Below are positions 46,331 to 58,683 of a stretch of DNA of 64,000 bases, in pieces (positions within the stretch are counted from its first letter, which is position 1; each line of letters begins with the position of its first letter). The notes beneath the pieces were generated by a model. It had not been told where the DNA came from. It did not search any database and was given only the letters and a program-made list of their open reading frames with translations. The DNA lies in NCBI RefSeq assembly GCF_018294505.1, contig NC_057795.1, positions 520,939,512 through 521,003,511 of the forward strand, in the 5' to 3' direction. Both the position numbers and the translations under genes were made by a program. This DNA is from Triticum aestivum (taxonomy: Eukaryota > Streptophyta > Magnoliopsida > Poales > Poaceae).

Positions 46331-47434
46331 TTGAAGATTGTGAAGAAGGCGTGTCCCATGAAGTGGACCCATGAAGCGGATGCAGCTTTGCAAGAGCTGA
46401 AGACATACCTGTCCTCTGAGCCTACCTTGGTCGCACCCAAACCCCAGGGACCATTACTACTATACTTGGCAGCAACAAACCAAGTGGTTAGTGCAGCCTT
46501 GGTAGCACAACGAGAAGTGTATGAGAAAGAGAGTAAGCAGAGGCCAATAGGGCCAGATGAGGATCAGAATGGCAGTGAGCACGACAACGATGGCAACCCC
46601 AAGGACTTGGCGAGGAAGAAAGTGGTGCAGCGCCCAGTGTACTTCGTCAGCTCCTTATTATAGGGGGCTAGGTTGAGGTACTCTGGCGTGCAAAATTTGA
46701 TCTTTGGCCTCATCACGGCCTCAAGGAAACTACGCCACTACTTCCAAGCCCATGAGATCATGGTTATTACTCGTTTTCCATTGCAGTGGATACTACGAAA
46801 CCCAGAGGCTACCGGCAGGATAGTGGAGTGGGCTTTGGAGCTATCCAGCTTTGGTTTGAGGTTTGAGAGCACATCAACTGTCTAGAGCAAGGCGTTGGCA
46901 GAGTTTATTGCCGAATGGATGCCAACCCCTGATGAGGAAATGACAGAGACATTTGTCCCCGGCAAGGAATCACCCCAAGAATGGATTATTTATTTTGATG
47001 GTGCCTTTTCCCTGCAAGGTGCAGGGGCTGGCGTGCTTCTTGTTGCCCCCTCCGGGGATCACTTGAAGTATGTCGTCCAAATGCATTTTGCACGGGAAGA
47101 AGCTACCAACAATACAACAGATTATGAAGGGCTCCTTACTGGGCTCAGAATTGCAGCATAATTGGGAATTAAGAAGCTAATCAGTCGAGGAGACTCACAG
47201 TTGGTGGTGAGGCAAGTTAACAAGGATTATCAAAGTCCATTAATGGAGGCATACGTCGAGGAAGTGAGAAGATTGGAGGAGCACTTTGACGGATTACAAA
47301 CAGAGCACGTCCCCGATGCAGAAAATAGCATAGTTGATCATCTGTCAAAGTGTGCTGAGCAGAAGCTTCCTGTGGAACCATGGACTTTTGTTCTCCATCT
47401 TACTCAGCCCTGTGTATCCCCATCAACAATGGCT
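46331..47434 (+). pseudogene. G2 RNase H region (tether plus RNase H)
   Basis: ACPMKWTHEADAALQELK and LLLYLAATNQVVSAALV mark the RT-proximal RNase H. A stop occurs at 46,661-46,663, then ASRKLRHYFQAHEIMV and LQWILRNPEATGRIVEWAL. A second RNase H domain runs from 46,980 (WIIYFDGAFSLQGAGAG, EATNNTTDYEGLLTGLRIAA) through a stop at 47,159-47,161 to LISRGDSQLVVRQVNKDY and ENSIVDHLSK. Two RNase H-like domains are usual in this grass Gypsy group. Nonsense codons break it. Confidence 0.75.
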
Positions 47435-48668
47435 CGGAAGAGGAGAAAGTTGGACACCGGAAAGCCTCTCCCGGTAGAGTCGTCTGCTCCCGGCAGAGAC
47501 CCTGCCGGAAACAACTCCTCGCAGCCTGCCGGACCACCCCCTCCTATCGGGTCCACGGACCCCGCACACGAGGCCAGTGCTACTGCAGCAGAGGAGGTGC
47601 CGCTAGTCCTTGTTGCCGAGCCACAGGCTCCAATTTGGGCAAGGCACATTGTCCGCTACTCAACACGAAGCTGAAAGAGTAGCCCGGAGGGCCAGTATGT
47701 ATCAGTTTGTCAATGACACTCTGTACAGAAGGAGACCCAACAGTGTGAAATTGAAGTGTGTCTACTGGGAAGAAGGAAAGGAACTGCTGGCTGAGATACA
47801 CAAAGGAATGTGGGTCTCCCACATTGGATCAAGGGCATTAGTTGAGAAAGCATTCCGACAAGGATTCTATTGGCCCACGGCCCTCCAAGATGCGGTCGAT
47901 CTAGTCACTATGTGTGAAGCCTGCCAGTTCCATTCCAAGAAAACCCACCTGCCTGCCCAGGCGCTTCTGACAATCCCTCTATCATGGCCATTTTCGGTCT
48001 GGTGGCTCGACATCCTCGGCCCCTTCCCTCGAGCAATCGGGGGCTTTGAATTCTTGTTCGTTGCCATCGACAAGTCTACAAAATGGCCAGAAGTGACTGC
48101 CGTGAGAAAGGTGACTGCTCAGTCAGCTATCAAGTTCTTGAAAGATCTGGTGTGTTGTTTTGGAGTTCTAGCAAGGATCATCAATGACAACGGCACCCAT
48201 TTCACGAGTCGGGCCTTCATGCAATATGTTCATGGCCTCGGATGCAAGATCTCATTCGCCTCTGTGGCACACCCCCGGAGCAATGGACAAGCCGAGAGGG
48301 CGAACACTGACATGCTACGTGGACTCAAGACAAGAACCTTTGATATGCTGTAGAAGCACGGCACATGGTGGATCGAGGAGCCGCCCGTAGTTCTCTGGTC
48401 CCTCAAAACGACACCAAACCGAGCTACCGGGCAGACTCCATTCTCCCTTGTCCACGGGGCAGAAGCAGTTATCCCCAAAGAACTCATTTACAGGTCCCCT
48501 TGAGTACTTGCTTACGACGAAGTCATACAAGATCTGCACCGACATGACGACGCTATGCTACTCGAGGAGAACCGTCTCCGAGGTGCTACGTGTGTTGCAT
48601 GCTACCACCAAGGCCTGCATCGCTATCATAGCCGCAGGGTTCACACCCGGTGTTTTGAGGAAGGTGAC

Positions 48669-49140
48669 TGAGGGAGTCCTGGATTAGGGGGTGTCCGGAT
48701 GGCCGGACTAAGACCTTTGGCCGGACTCCCGGACTATGAAGATAGAAGATTGAAGACTTCGTCCCGTGTCCGGATGGGACTTTCCTTGGCGTGGAAGGCA
48801 AGCTTGGCGATACGATATGAAGATCTCCTCCCATTGTAACCGACTCTGTGTAAACCTAGCCCTCTCCGGTGTCTATATAAACCGGAGAGTTTTAGTCCAT
48901 AGGACGAACAACAATCATACCATAGGCTAGCTTCTAGGGTTTAGCCACTCCGATCTCGTGGTAGATCTACTCTTGTACTACCCATATCATCAATATTAAT
49001 CAAGCAGGAGTAGGGTTTTACCTCCATCGAGAGGGCCCGAACTTGGGTAAAAACATCGTGTCCCTTGTCTCCTATTACCATCCGCCTAGACGCATAGTTC
49101 GGGACCCCCTACCCGAGACCCGCCGGTTTTGACACCGACA
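48669..49140 (+). repeat. G3: 5' LTR (472 bp)
   Basis: TGAGGGAGTCCTGGATTAGG to GTTTTGACACCGACA, with TATA (TCTATATAAACC) at 48,872-48,883. It is followed at once by TTGGTGCTTTCATTGAGAG, the expected PBS position. Confidence 0.95.
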
Positions 49141-49186
49141 TTGGTGCTTTCATTGAGAGTTCCTCTGTGTCATCGCCTTTAGGCCC

Positions 49187-52100
49187 GATGGCTTCTTCGC
49201 TCGTCAATCACGATGCGGTCCGGGATGAGACTTTTCTCCCCAGACAGATCTTCGTATTCGGCGGCTTTGCACTATGGGCAAATTCGTTCGGCCATCTGGA
49301 GCAGATCGAAAGCTACGCCCCTGGCCATCAGGTTAGGTTTGGAAGCTTAAACTACACGGCCGACATCCGGGGGGACTTGATCTTCGACGGATTCGAGCCA
49401 CGACCGGGCGCGCCGCACTCTCACAATGGGCATGATTTAGCTCTGCCATCGGACAACACCCAGAGCATCGCTCAGGTGTCCGCTCCGACCATTAGCTCGG
49501 AGCCCACTGCGCCAGTCGGGGACGGACGGTTGGACGCCGCCCCGGAAGCTGCAACCTCTACGACGATAGAGCCGGATACCAGCCTAGTCCTTCGCAAGGC
49601 CCGTGACTCCAAGGTGCTGGACTCCTATCCGGACTCCGTAAATCCCGCACCTCTTCCGATTAAGCCCGATTGGGCTCCGGTCATGGAGTTCACCGCCGCG
49701 GACGTCTTTCAGCACTCGCCTTTTGGCGATATCCTGAATTCATTAAAGTCTCTCTCTTTGTCAGGAGAGCCCTGGCCGAACTACGGCCAACACGGTTGGG
49801 ACGCAGACGACGAAGAAATTCGAAGCCCACCCACCACCCACTGCGTAGCCACTGTCGACGATTTAACCGACATGCTCGACTTTGACTCCGAAGACATCGA
49901 CGGCATGGACGCCGATGAAGGAGACAGTCAAGAACCAGCACCTATAGGGAACTGGAAAGCCACCTCGTCATACGACATATACATGGTGGACACCCCTAAA
50001 GCGGGGGATGGTGAGGAGAAAACGGAGGATCATCCCTCCAAGAAGCAACCCAAGCGTCGACGTCAGCGGCGCTGCTCTAAGTCCCGCCAAAGCAAAAACG
50101 GCGATTCCGGCACCGGAGATAACAACACGCCGGACAGTACCGAAGACAACCCCCTCCAGCAGGATTCAGTGCAGGAGGACGAAGGAGCCAGCCCTCATGA
50201 GAGAGAGGCCGACAAATAGGATGAGGACGACAATTATATGCCTCCCTCCGAAGACGAGGCAAGCCTCAACGACGACGAATTCGTCGTGCCAGAGGATCCC
50301 GTCGAACAAGAGCGTTTCAAATGCAGGCTTGTGGCCACGGCAAGTAGCCTCAAGAAGAAACAACAATAGCTTAGAGCTGACCAAGACTTGCTAGCCGGCA
50401 GATGGACCGAAGTCCTGGCGGCCAAAGAATATAAACTAGAACGCCCATCCAAGAGCTACCCAAAGCGCAGGCTGCTACCCCAACTTGAGGAGGAAGCAAC
50501 TAAACCTACATCACCAGTGTACGATGCGCCCGATCGGCCACCCCGTGGCCGCGACAGAGAGGCCTTCAGGCCCTCGACCCAAGCCGCACCCCGGCACCGC
50601 TCAAAACATACCAGAGTACGGGGAGACGCAATAGACCTGCGAGACATCTTGGAGAATAAGGCAAGGCAAACAAGATCGATCTACGGATCGCATGGGCGCC
50701 CCGCCTCACGTGACGCTAGCTGTCACGCCAGACATAATAAGTATGGCCCGGCCGAATACAACAGGCCAAGCTCGTCCGAGCTGCGTCGTGATATAGCCCA
50801 GTACAGGGGCGCCGCACACCCACTGTGCTTAACAGACGAAGTAATGGATCATCAAATCCCCGAGGGCTTCAAACCCGTAAACATCGAATCATACGATGGC
50901 ACAACAGATCATGCGGTATGGATCGAGGATTATCTCCTTCATATCCACATGGCCCGTGGTGATGATCTACACGCCATCAAATACCTCCCACTTAAGCTTA
51001 AAGGACCAGCTCGACATTGGCTTAACAGCCTGCCAGCAGAGTCAATTAGTTGCTGGGAGGACCTGGAATCCGCATTCCTCGACAACTTCCAGGGCACTTA
51101 TGTGCGACCACCAAATGCTGATGACCTAAGCCACATAATCCAGCAGCCGGAGGAATCGGCCAGACAATTCTGGACACGGTTCCTAACCAAGAAAAATCAA
51201 ATAGTCGACTGTCCGGACGCTGAGGCCCTTGCAGCCTTCAAGCACAACATCCGAGACGAATGGCTTGCCCGGCACCTAGGACAGGAAAAGCCGAAATCTA
51301 TGGCAGCCCTCACGACACTCATGACCCGCTTTTGCACGGGCGAAGACAGCTGGCTAGCTCGTAGCAATAACATAACCAAGAGCCCTGGCAATTCAGATAC
51401 CAAGGACAACAATGGCAGGTCACGTCGCAACAAGCACAAGCGCCGCATTAACGGTGACAATACTGAAGATACGGCAGTCAATGCCGGATTCAGAGGCTCT
51501 AAACCGGGTCAGCGGAAGAAGCCATTCAAAAGAAACCCTCAGGGCCCATCCAGCTTAGAACGGATACTCGATCGCTTGTGCCAGATACACGGCACCCCCG
51601 AACAGCCAGCCAATCACACCAACAAGGATTGTTGAGTGTTCAAGCAGGCAGGCAAGTTAAGTGCCGAAACCAGAGACAAGGGGCTAAATAGCAATGACGA
51701 GGAGGGGCCTCGGCGGCCGAACAACAAAGGACAGAAGGGATTTACCCCGCAAGTTCGGACCGTGAACATGATATACGCAACCCACATCCCCAAAAGGGAG
51801 CGGAAGCGTGCTCTCAAGGACGTCTATGCGTTGGAGCCAGTCGCCCCAAAGTTCAACCCATGGTCCTCCTGCCCGATCACCTTCGATCGAAGGGACCGTC
51901 CCACCAGTATCCGTCACGGCGGATTCGCCGCACTGGTCCTAGAACCAATTATCGACGGATTTCACCTTACCAGAGTCCTAATGGACAGCGGCAGTAGCCT
52001 GAACCTGCTTTACTAGGACACAGTGCGAAAAATGGGCATCGATCCTTCAAGGATTAAACCCACAAAGACAACCTTCAAAGGTGTCATACCAGGTGTAGAG

Positions 52101-52484
52101 GCCAGCTGTACAGGCTCGGTTACACTCGAAGTGGTCTTCGGATCCCCGGATAACTTCCGGAGCGAGGAGTTAATCTTCGACATAGTCCCATTCTGCAGCG
52201 GCTATCACGCCCTGCTTGGACGAACCACATTTGCAAAATTCAATGCGGTGCCACACTACGCATATCTCAAGCTCAAGATGCCAGGACCTCACGGAGTCAT
52301 CACGGCAAACGGAAACACTGAACGCTCTCTCCGAACGGAGGAGCACACGGCGGCCCTGGCGGCGGACGTACAAAGTAGCCTCTCAAGGCAGTTCTCCAAT
52401 CCAGGCGTCAAACGTCCGGACAACATCAAGCGAGCCCGAAGTAACCTACAACAAATCCGGCTGGCACGTTCCGAGCAAGCATAG
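49187..52484 (+). pseudogene. G3 gag-protease
   Basis: One continuous frame broken only by stops: 50,217-50,219, 50,367-50,369, 51,633-51,635 and 52,014-52,016. N-terminal MASSLVNHDAVRDETFLPRQ leads to a long acidic/Lys-rich spacer. The gag domain lies at 50,850-51,330 (KYLPLKLKGPARHWLNSLPA, CWEDLESAFLDNFQGTY). A CHHC-type finger follows (CQIHGTPEQPANHTNKDC). The protease (51,900-52,290) has LMDSGSSLNLLY and SGYHALLGRTTFAKF, so active-site DSG is intact. At least two stops look like single transitions (CAG to TAG; TGG to TGA). No RT follows. Confidence 0.8.
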
Positions 52485-53688
52485 CAGTGCAGCCCCAACC
52501 CCAGCCCCCGCCAAATGGCGATACTGGTACCACGCGTACATAATTACGCCTTATAGATACCATGGGCATAAGGGGAGGGGCACAACAACGGCACACCCAG
52601 AATGCGGCTCAACCGCAATAAGTGGCTCCCTATTTCACCGTTTTCCTTTTTACACACTTTCAGGATCCAACTATTCGGAAGGCCTGTCCGTCAATACACT
52701 CGCCGAACCCACGATGCAACAGCCAGGGAGAGAGCAAGCCACGTCAAAAGTCCAGGTGGTCTATATAACGAGTTTAATACATGTTTTACTTACAATCCCG
52801 CAGCTTGCCCCTGGAGGGGAACATGTCAAATACTCCCATCTCTTGCTTACCGCACTTCTTGTTTCGTTCTGCTTTCGCAGCAACCCTTTTTTAATAAACA
52901 ATATATAGCTCTTACCAATTATTGTACTTATCTATTTTTATATACAAATATGTTTAGTCATGACATTCTGCAACCGTACACTTTGGTGCGGACAATACAC
53001 CAGGGGCTTACAACACCCCATAACATGGTGTGAGAAGACCGAACACTCTCACGAGTGCGGCACCCCGAACTTATAGCACTATATGCATCCGCTCCGAATC
53101 ATGTCTTTGGTCAATAGTTGGGTTTGCCTGGCTCCCATGTTTTGGTACCTTACGTTCCGCATTGTTGGCTAAGGTAGCGCTGGGAGAACTACTGCGATTG
53201 TGCCCCAGTTGAGCTGGGTTAACACCTCAGTAAAGAAAGCTAAAACTGACTGTCATGATAGTGTGAGAGACCGGTCGCTGTTCGCGAGGTTTCTTCGAGT
53301 CCTTAAAGACTTATGCCGCTTCGAGCGAGGAACCGGACTTATCCGGCCTCGGCGTGGATAGCGCCCCAAACTCGGTCTTCCGAATACTAGGGGCTTCGCC
53401 AAAATTTAAAATTATAGAATTCTATGGCTAAGTGAGAGTGATAAAGCATTATAAGTCCGACGGCCTGGTTCGTTGTGCTGAACGCCTCCCTAGATGGACC
53501 CAAGAATGGGAACAAGAGCGCTCAGGTTTATCCTGAACACCCCAGCACTCATGGCATGGGGGTCGAAGCCGACGACTTGCATCTCTCAGATTTGATAAAC
53601 GGCCGCACAGAAGGTAATATTTTAAATTAACAAGCATTGCTGAACGCATATGAACAAAGCTTCAGCGTACAGGATAACAAATGCGAGT
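52485..53688. other. G3 spacer between protease and antisense gene
   Basis: About 1.2 kb where RT, RNase H and integrase would be expected. None of the RT (YxDD), RNase H or integrase (HHCC/DDE) motifs is found in any frame. Readings over 100 codons here are out-of-frame shadows. Confidence 0.6.
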
Positions 53689-56600
53689 CTACTCAAAAAT
53701 TACATCTTTGGAGCACTCATCCGCTATACGGCTGGCACCCTTCAGAACGCCATTATAATACATCTCGGGCATACGATACTCCTTGCCCGGCGGTGGCGCG
53801 TCCGTCGACAGCTTCTCCGCGTCTAGCTTGCCCTAGTGCACCTTAGCACGGGCAAGGGCCCGACGGGCACCTTCAATACAAACGGAGCGCTTGACGACCT
53901 CAATCCACGGACACGCGTCCACCAGCCGCCGCACCAGACTGAAGTAGCTCCCAGGCATGACTTCTCCAGGCCACAGCCGAGCTATGAGGCCCTTCATGGC
54001 CTGTTCGGCCACCTTGTGGAGCTCGACCAGCTGCTTCAGCTGGTCGCTCAGGGGCACCGGATGTTCGGCCTCAGCATACTGAGACCAGAACACTTTTTCC
54101 GTCAAGCTCCCCTCTTCGGCTCGGTAGTATGCGGCGGCATCAGACACACTACGGGGCAGATCGGCGAACGCTCCTGGAGAGCTCCGGATTCGGGTAAGTA
54201 GCAGATAATTAACTTTTATATTTTTGCTTTGCGTAAAGAATGCCTTACCCGCCGCTATCTTCTTCATCGCCTCGATCTCCTGAAGGGCCTTCTGGGCTTC
54301 GGCCTTAGCGGTCTTGGCACTCTCAAGAGCCAAGGCAAGCTCGGACTCTCGAGTCTTCGAGTCACGCTCCAAACTCTCGTGTTTTTCCACGAGAGCCTGG
54401 AGCTCTTGCCGCACCTCCGCCACCCGTGCCTCCTGCTTCTCTCGCTCGGTGCGCTCCAAAGTTGCACTCTTTTTGGCCTTGGAGACCGCCTCCTTCAGGG
54501 TCGCCACCTCGGTCGTGGCTCCTGCAACATTTACGTTGGTCCTGTTATTATTTTGCAACCAAGTATTTCTATATACATTTACATGAGGTACTATGTACCC
54601 TCTTTATCCTCGAGCTGCTTCTTGGCACGGCCGAGCTCGCTCTCGGACCGCCCGAGGCTTTCCTTCAATGCATTGACCTCCGCAGTCAGTGCGGCAGAGG
54701 TCAGCAGCGCAGCCTGCATTCCCATATTGACATATTTCTATTAGACTCCTGCGTATATCTTTTTAGATCCTCAGCTCGGCTTTTCTTTCCCAACACCAAA
54801 CTGAGCATCAGGGGCTACTGTCTATGCGGTAATATTTTTTATATGTTTTTGAACACATACCTCAAAGCCCGTTAACAAGCTTGTACAGGCTTCCGTCAGC
54901 CCGCTCTTGGCGGACCGAACCTTTAGGATCACCGCACTCATAACAGTGCGGTGTTCCTTGTCAATGGAGGCGCCGTTAAGCACCTCCAACAAATTGTCCG
55001 ATGCCTCCGGATGGACGGGGGTTGCCTGCGTAGTAGGCTTGCCCTTCTTACGAAGGCGCCACCTGTCGGACTCTGGAACCGTTGATGGTTCCGGAGCAGT
55101 GTCCGGCCCGGGGCCGGACTTAGATCTCTCCGGAGCTTTACCCCCTTTGGGCCTAGAGTCCGGAAGGTCGCCTTGTGGCGCCTCCAAGACCACCTCCTCC
55201 TGGTTTTGTCCCCTATGGGACTCCACCTCAGCATCGTCTGTAGGGAGAGGGGAGGAGGCCGTTGGAAGTGAAGCGCTATTCACGTCCGATGAATTCAGGG
55301 AGCCGCTCGACGAATCGCCAAGCTGAGCTCTGGGCGGACTACATAATTAAATTCGGCATTAGAAGCTATCGAATAACAAAGGAGTGCAATAAGTCATTCG
55401 GGTAGCCGGACACTTACGATTTTGCCAGGGGCTTGACCCTGGATGGCCATTCCCCCCCCCCCCCCGCCGTCTTCGGCGTCGCAGGCGTAGTCCGGCAGAA
55501 GGGTCTTATCCTTCTTGGACCCTCCGGCTTCCCCAGTTGGGGCGGCCTTTCTTTTCTTTCCTCCCCCCGTTGGAGGGGGAGAGGCATCTTCTTCTTCCTC
55601 CTCCTCCTCGTCTTCGGAGGCGGAGGGTGTGTCGGGGTTGTCGGGCGAATCCGACGCCGCCAGGCGCCGGGAACTCTTTCGAGTCCCCGTGGCCCTATTC
55701 TTGGCCTTCTTCTCCGGCACCACGTGGGGTGCCGGAACCAGCAGCCCTGTCAATCGGGCGTCCGCTGGGTCTTCTGGTAGGGGAACAGGACAGCTAACCT
55801 GTCCGGATTTCTTCAGCCAGTCCTGTCAAAGGTAGGGGAGTTTAGATCCCGCATAGAGTTAGACTATGAGAGAAAAGAGTCCCGTAAAGGGTAGAACAAC
55901 TTACCTCGTTGGCCCGACACCGCGAGCTGAATCCGCGGTCTTCGGTAGCGGATGCGGGGGCCTCGGCGCCCTTAAATAGCACCTTCCAGGCGTCTTCGTA
56001 CGTAGTATCGAAGAGCCCGCTCAAGGCTTGGTGCTGTGCTAGATCGAACTCCCACAATTTGAAGGCCCGTTGTTGGCATGGGAGGATCCGGCGGATAAGC
56101 ATGACCTGGACTACGTTGACGAGCTTGAGGTTCTTGCTGACCAGCTTTTTGACGCAGGTTTGGAGTCCGGTCAGCTCTTCCAAATCTCCCCATGTTAAGC
56201 CCGTCTCTTTCCAGGAGGTGAGCCGTGTGGGAAAGCCAGATCGGAATTCGGGGGCCGCTTCCTAGTTGGGGTCGCGTGGCTCGGTGATGTAGAACCACCC
56301 CGATTGCCATCCTTTTATTGTCTCCACGAAGGAGCCTTCGAGCCATAGGACGTTGGCCATCTGGCCCACCATGGCACCTCCGCACTCTGCTTGACAGCCG
56401 CTCACCACTTTCAGCTTGACATTAAAAGTCTTCAGCCATAAGCCGAAGTGGGGCTGGATGCAGAGGAAGGCCTCACACATGACGATGAACGCCGAGATGT
56501 TGAGGATAAAGTTCGGGGCCAGATCGTCGAAGTCCAGGCCATAGTAGAACATGAGCCCCCGGACGAACGGGTGAAGAGGAAAACCCAGTCCGCGGAGGAA

Positions 56601-56768
56601 ATGGGGAAGAAAAACAACCCTCTCATGGGGCCTGGGAGTGGGGATGAGTTGCCCTGCATCTGGAAGCCGGTGCACGATGTCGTCAGACAAGTATCCGGCC
56701 GTCCTCAACTTTTTGATTTGCCCCTCCACGACGGAGGAGGCCATCCATCTACCTCCCGCTCCGGACAT
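53689..56768 (-). pseudogene. Antisense multi-exon gene of G3 (putative gypsy-type transposon protein, PF04195-like)
   Basis: Opposite to gag. Exon 1 (56,768-55,905) starts MSGAGGRWMASSVVEGQIKK and carries RPHERVVFLPHFLRGLGFPL, GLMFYYGLDFDDLAPNFILN and WLEGSFVETIKGWQSGW, related in layout to the G1 antisense protein. A TAG at 56,262-56,264 interrupts it; the frame then continues to ANE|GTAAGT. Exon 2 (55,822-55,418) is Glu-rich and Lys-rich, with a C14 run near 55,452 that has probably slipped. Exon 3 (55,338-54,861) is Pro/Ser-rich. Exon 4 (54,713-54,599) and exon 5 (54,521-54,249) are coiled coil (LESAKTAKAEAQKALQEIEA). Exon 6 (about 54,190-53,689) has a TAG at 53,833 before the last stop. 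All introns have GT..AG ends. Function unknown. Confidence 0.7.
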
Positions 56769-56880
56769 GATTGGAGTAGGTTGAGGTGGGAAATGCGGGC
56801 TTGGGCGTTGGAGCTTGAGCGCGCAGGGACGGATAAGCAGAAGAGGAAGAAGGCGTGAATGGAAAGGGCGGATTCTTATC

Positions 56881-56890
56881 CCCTTATATG
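56881..56890 (-). promoter_or_regulatory. TATA box of the G3 antisense gene
   Basis: The reverse strand reads CATATAAGGG, about 115 bases upstream of the ATG at 56,768 and 430 bases inside the 3' LTR boundary. Confidence 0.55.
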
Positions 56891-57316
56891 GGCGGCCAAA
56901 ACTACGAGCCCCCCACCAGCCTAATAAAACTCGCTTATCTCCCAAGCGCCGCGGTTAATGGCGCGGTTGGGTTACCCACGCCCGTATTGATGAGAATCCC
57001 GGAATAAGGGGACACGATCTCTGCTTTGACAAGACGTGTGAAGGAAACCGCCTCGCTAAATGCGCTGAGGTGGAACAGTAAAATGAATAAAAGCCTGGCC
57101 GTGGCATGATGTCACGCCGCGGAATACGTCAGCAGATCCGATTGATGCAAATATTATTCTCTCTACGGTGGAATGTGGAACTTATTTTGCAGAGCCGGAC
57201 ACTACCCTGGTGTTCAACATCTTCTATGGAATATTCGGAGGAGGAACCCGCCTTGCAATGCCGAAGACAACTTGCGCGCCGGACTCGTCATCATTGAAGC
57301 CTGGTTCAGGGGCTAC

Positions 57317-57787
57317 TGAGGGAGTCCTGGATTAGGGGGTGTCCGGATGGCTGGACTAAGACCTTTGGCCGGACTCCCGGACTATGAAGATACAAGATTG
57401 AAGACTCCGTCCCGTGTCCGGATGGGAGTTTCCTTGGCGTGGAAGGCAAGCTTGGCGATACGATATGAAGATCTCCTCCCATTGTAACCGACTCTGTGTA
57501 ACCCTAGCCCTCTCCGGTGTCTATATAAACCGTAGAGTTTTAGTCCATAGGACGAACAACAATCATACCATAGGCTAGCTTCTAGTGTTAGCCACTCTGA
57601 TCTCGTGGTAGATCTACTCTTGTACTACCCATATCATCAATATTAATCAAGCAGGAGTAGGGTTTTACCTCCATCGAGAGGGCCCAAACCTGGGTAAAAA
57701 CATCGTGTCCCTTGTCTCCTGTTACCATCCTACTAGACGCACAGTTCGGGACCCCCTACCCGAGATCCGCCGGTTTTGACACCGACA
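57317..57787 (+). repeat. G3: 3' LTR (471 bp)
   Basis: TGAGGGAGTCC...ACACCGACA, preceded by a purine-rich GGTTCAGGGGCTAC. Nearly identical to 48,669-49,140. Confidence 0.95.
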
Positions 57788-57970
57788 GTGACCTTGTCTT
57801 TAGGCGCGTTTAGTCCGCCAAGGGTACACACAAGCCATCACCAAAGTGGAAGACCCTTACCGGGTAGTATGAGTCACCATACCTAGCGCGGTCCGTTTGG
57901 AGACCGGAGATGGCACTCTATTGCAAAACTCATGGAATATTGAGCATCTCCGCAAGTTCTACCCGTAAGG

Positions 57971-58680
57971 CACGAGGCTGCCAGGCCCTGCCCGGCAACC
58001 ACCCATTTGTACAGGCCTTGCCTCAGCTGCATGTAACCCCTTGTACAAAGCCGGGGCGATGACCCCGTGCAAGAGAAAATAAAGACGCGCTGTAGGGGGG
58101 CCCCAACCTAGATTGCATGCATGCATGAACATTTTAGATTACTGCATAAGCATTTCCATGAGGATCTACATATGCATATAGATAGGATCGCATCCTGCAT
58201 TCATTCTCATCTGCATGGAGTTGCTGGTTCTCACTGTGGACTTGGCTTCGACAAGGGAGTGAGAAGATTGCCGGGCACTACGATCCCGGGAAAGCCAAAC
58301 AGATAAGTTCTACCTCTTGTCCGTTCGTGTTCTGTAAGTTGTAACTTGTGCATTATAAAGCCTCCCCGCTCCTTCTAGACTTAGGTGCTCCCATTCCTGG
58401 CCTGAATGCTGCTTCAGTCAGGATGGTTGTAGTTGCCTTTGATAAAGGGTAGTTGGCGGGGGGCTGGCCCTTTTGTCTGTAACCCGGCAGATAAGATTCT
58501 CCGGCAGACAAAAAGAGGGCCGGCAGGATAGCCTGCCGGGGCAAACTCGTTTATTTACACTAAAGAGGCATCTCACCTCTGCATGGACGTACACATGCAC
58601 GAGTTCTCGGCAAGGTTCATCTTTTTCATTAACATGCTGATACAAGTATAAGCATTACAGAATACATGCATGGACACGAG
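57971..58680. other. G2 region downstream of pol
   Basis: Non-coding. Shows CTGCCGG/CCGGCA words typical of G2 and a run of ATGCATGCATG near 58,110. No ORF with family resemblance. Confidence 0.5.
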
Positions 58681-58683
58681 AGA

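Larger units (their letters stand above)
48669..57787 (+). mobile_element. G3: Gypsy-type LTR retrotransposon with gag-protease only, nested in G2
   Basis: Complete element of 9.1 kb: LTRs 48,669-49,140 and 57,317-57,787, gag-protease 49,187-52,484, spacer, antisense multi-exon gene (56,768-53,689). RT, RNase H and integrase are absent, so movement must have depended on another element. The LTRs differ by about 15 substitutions and one indel by eye (about 3%). At the usual 1.3e-8 per site per year for grasses this suggests insertion roughly 1-1.5 million years ago (inference). Confidence 0.88.
48664..57792. repeat. Target-site duplication of G3 (GTGAC)
   Basis: GTGAC at 48,664-48,668 and 57,788-57,792 flanks the two LTRs exactly. 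This is the 5-bp duplication expected for Gypsy integration. Confidence 0.95.
47610..57970 (+). pseudogene. G2 integrase, split by G3 (47,610-48,668 and 57,793-57,970)
   Basis: The zinc-binding part (HKGMWVSHIGSRALVEKAF, then CEACQFHSKK) is followed by the catalytic core: D in VWWLDILGPFPRA, D in INDNGTHFTSR, E in SNGQAERANTDML, so the DDE set is visible. A stop lies at 48,351-48,353 (MLxKHGTWW) and a frameshift near 48,495. G3 sits at GTGAC (48,664-48,668). The frame resumes at 57,793 and ends with NSWNIEHLRKFYP, the typical pol C-terminus, with one stop near 57,870. It would insert element cDNA into chromosomes. Confidence 0.85.

Noticed and set aside
49670..52908. Plus and minus ORFs inside G3 gag-protease (for example 52,216-52,908 +)
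   Set aside because: They overlap the in-frame gag-protease reading and carry no family motif. They are shadows.
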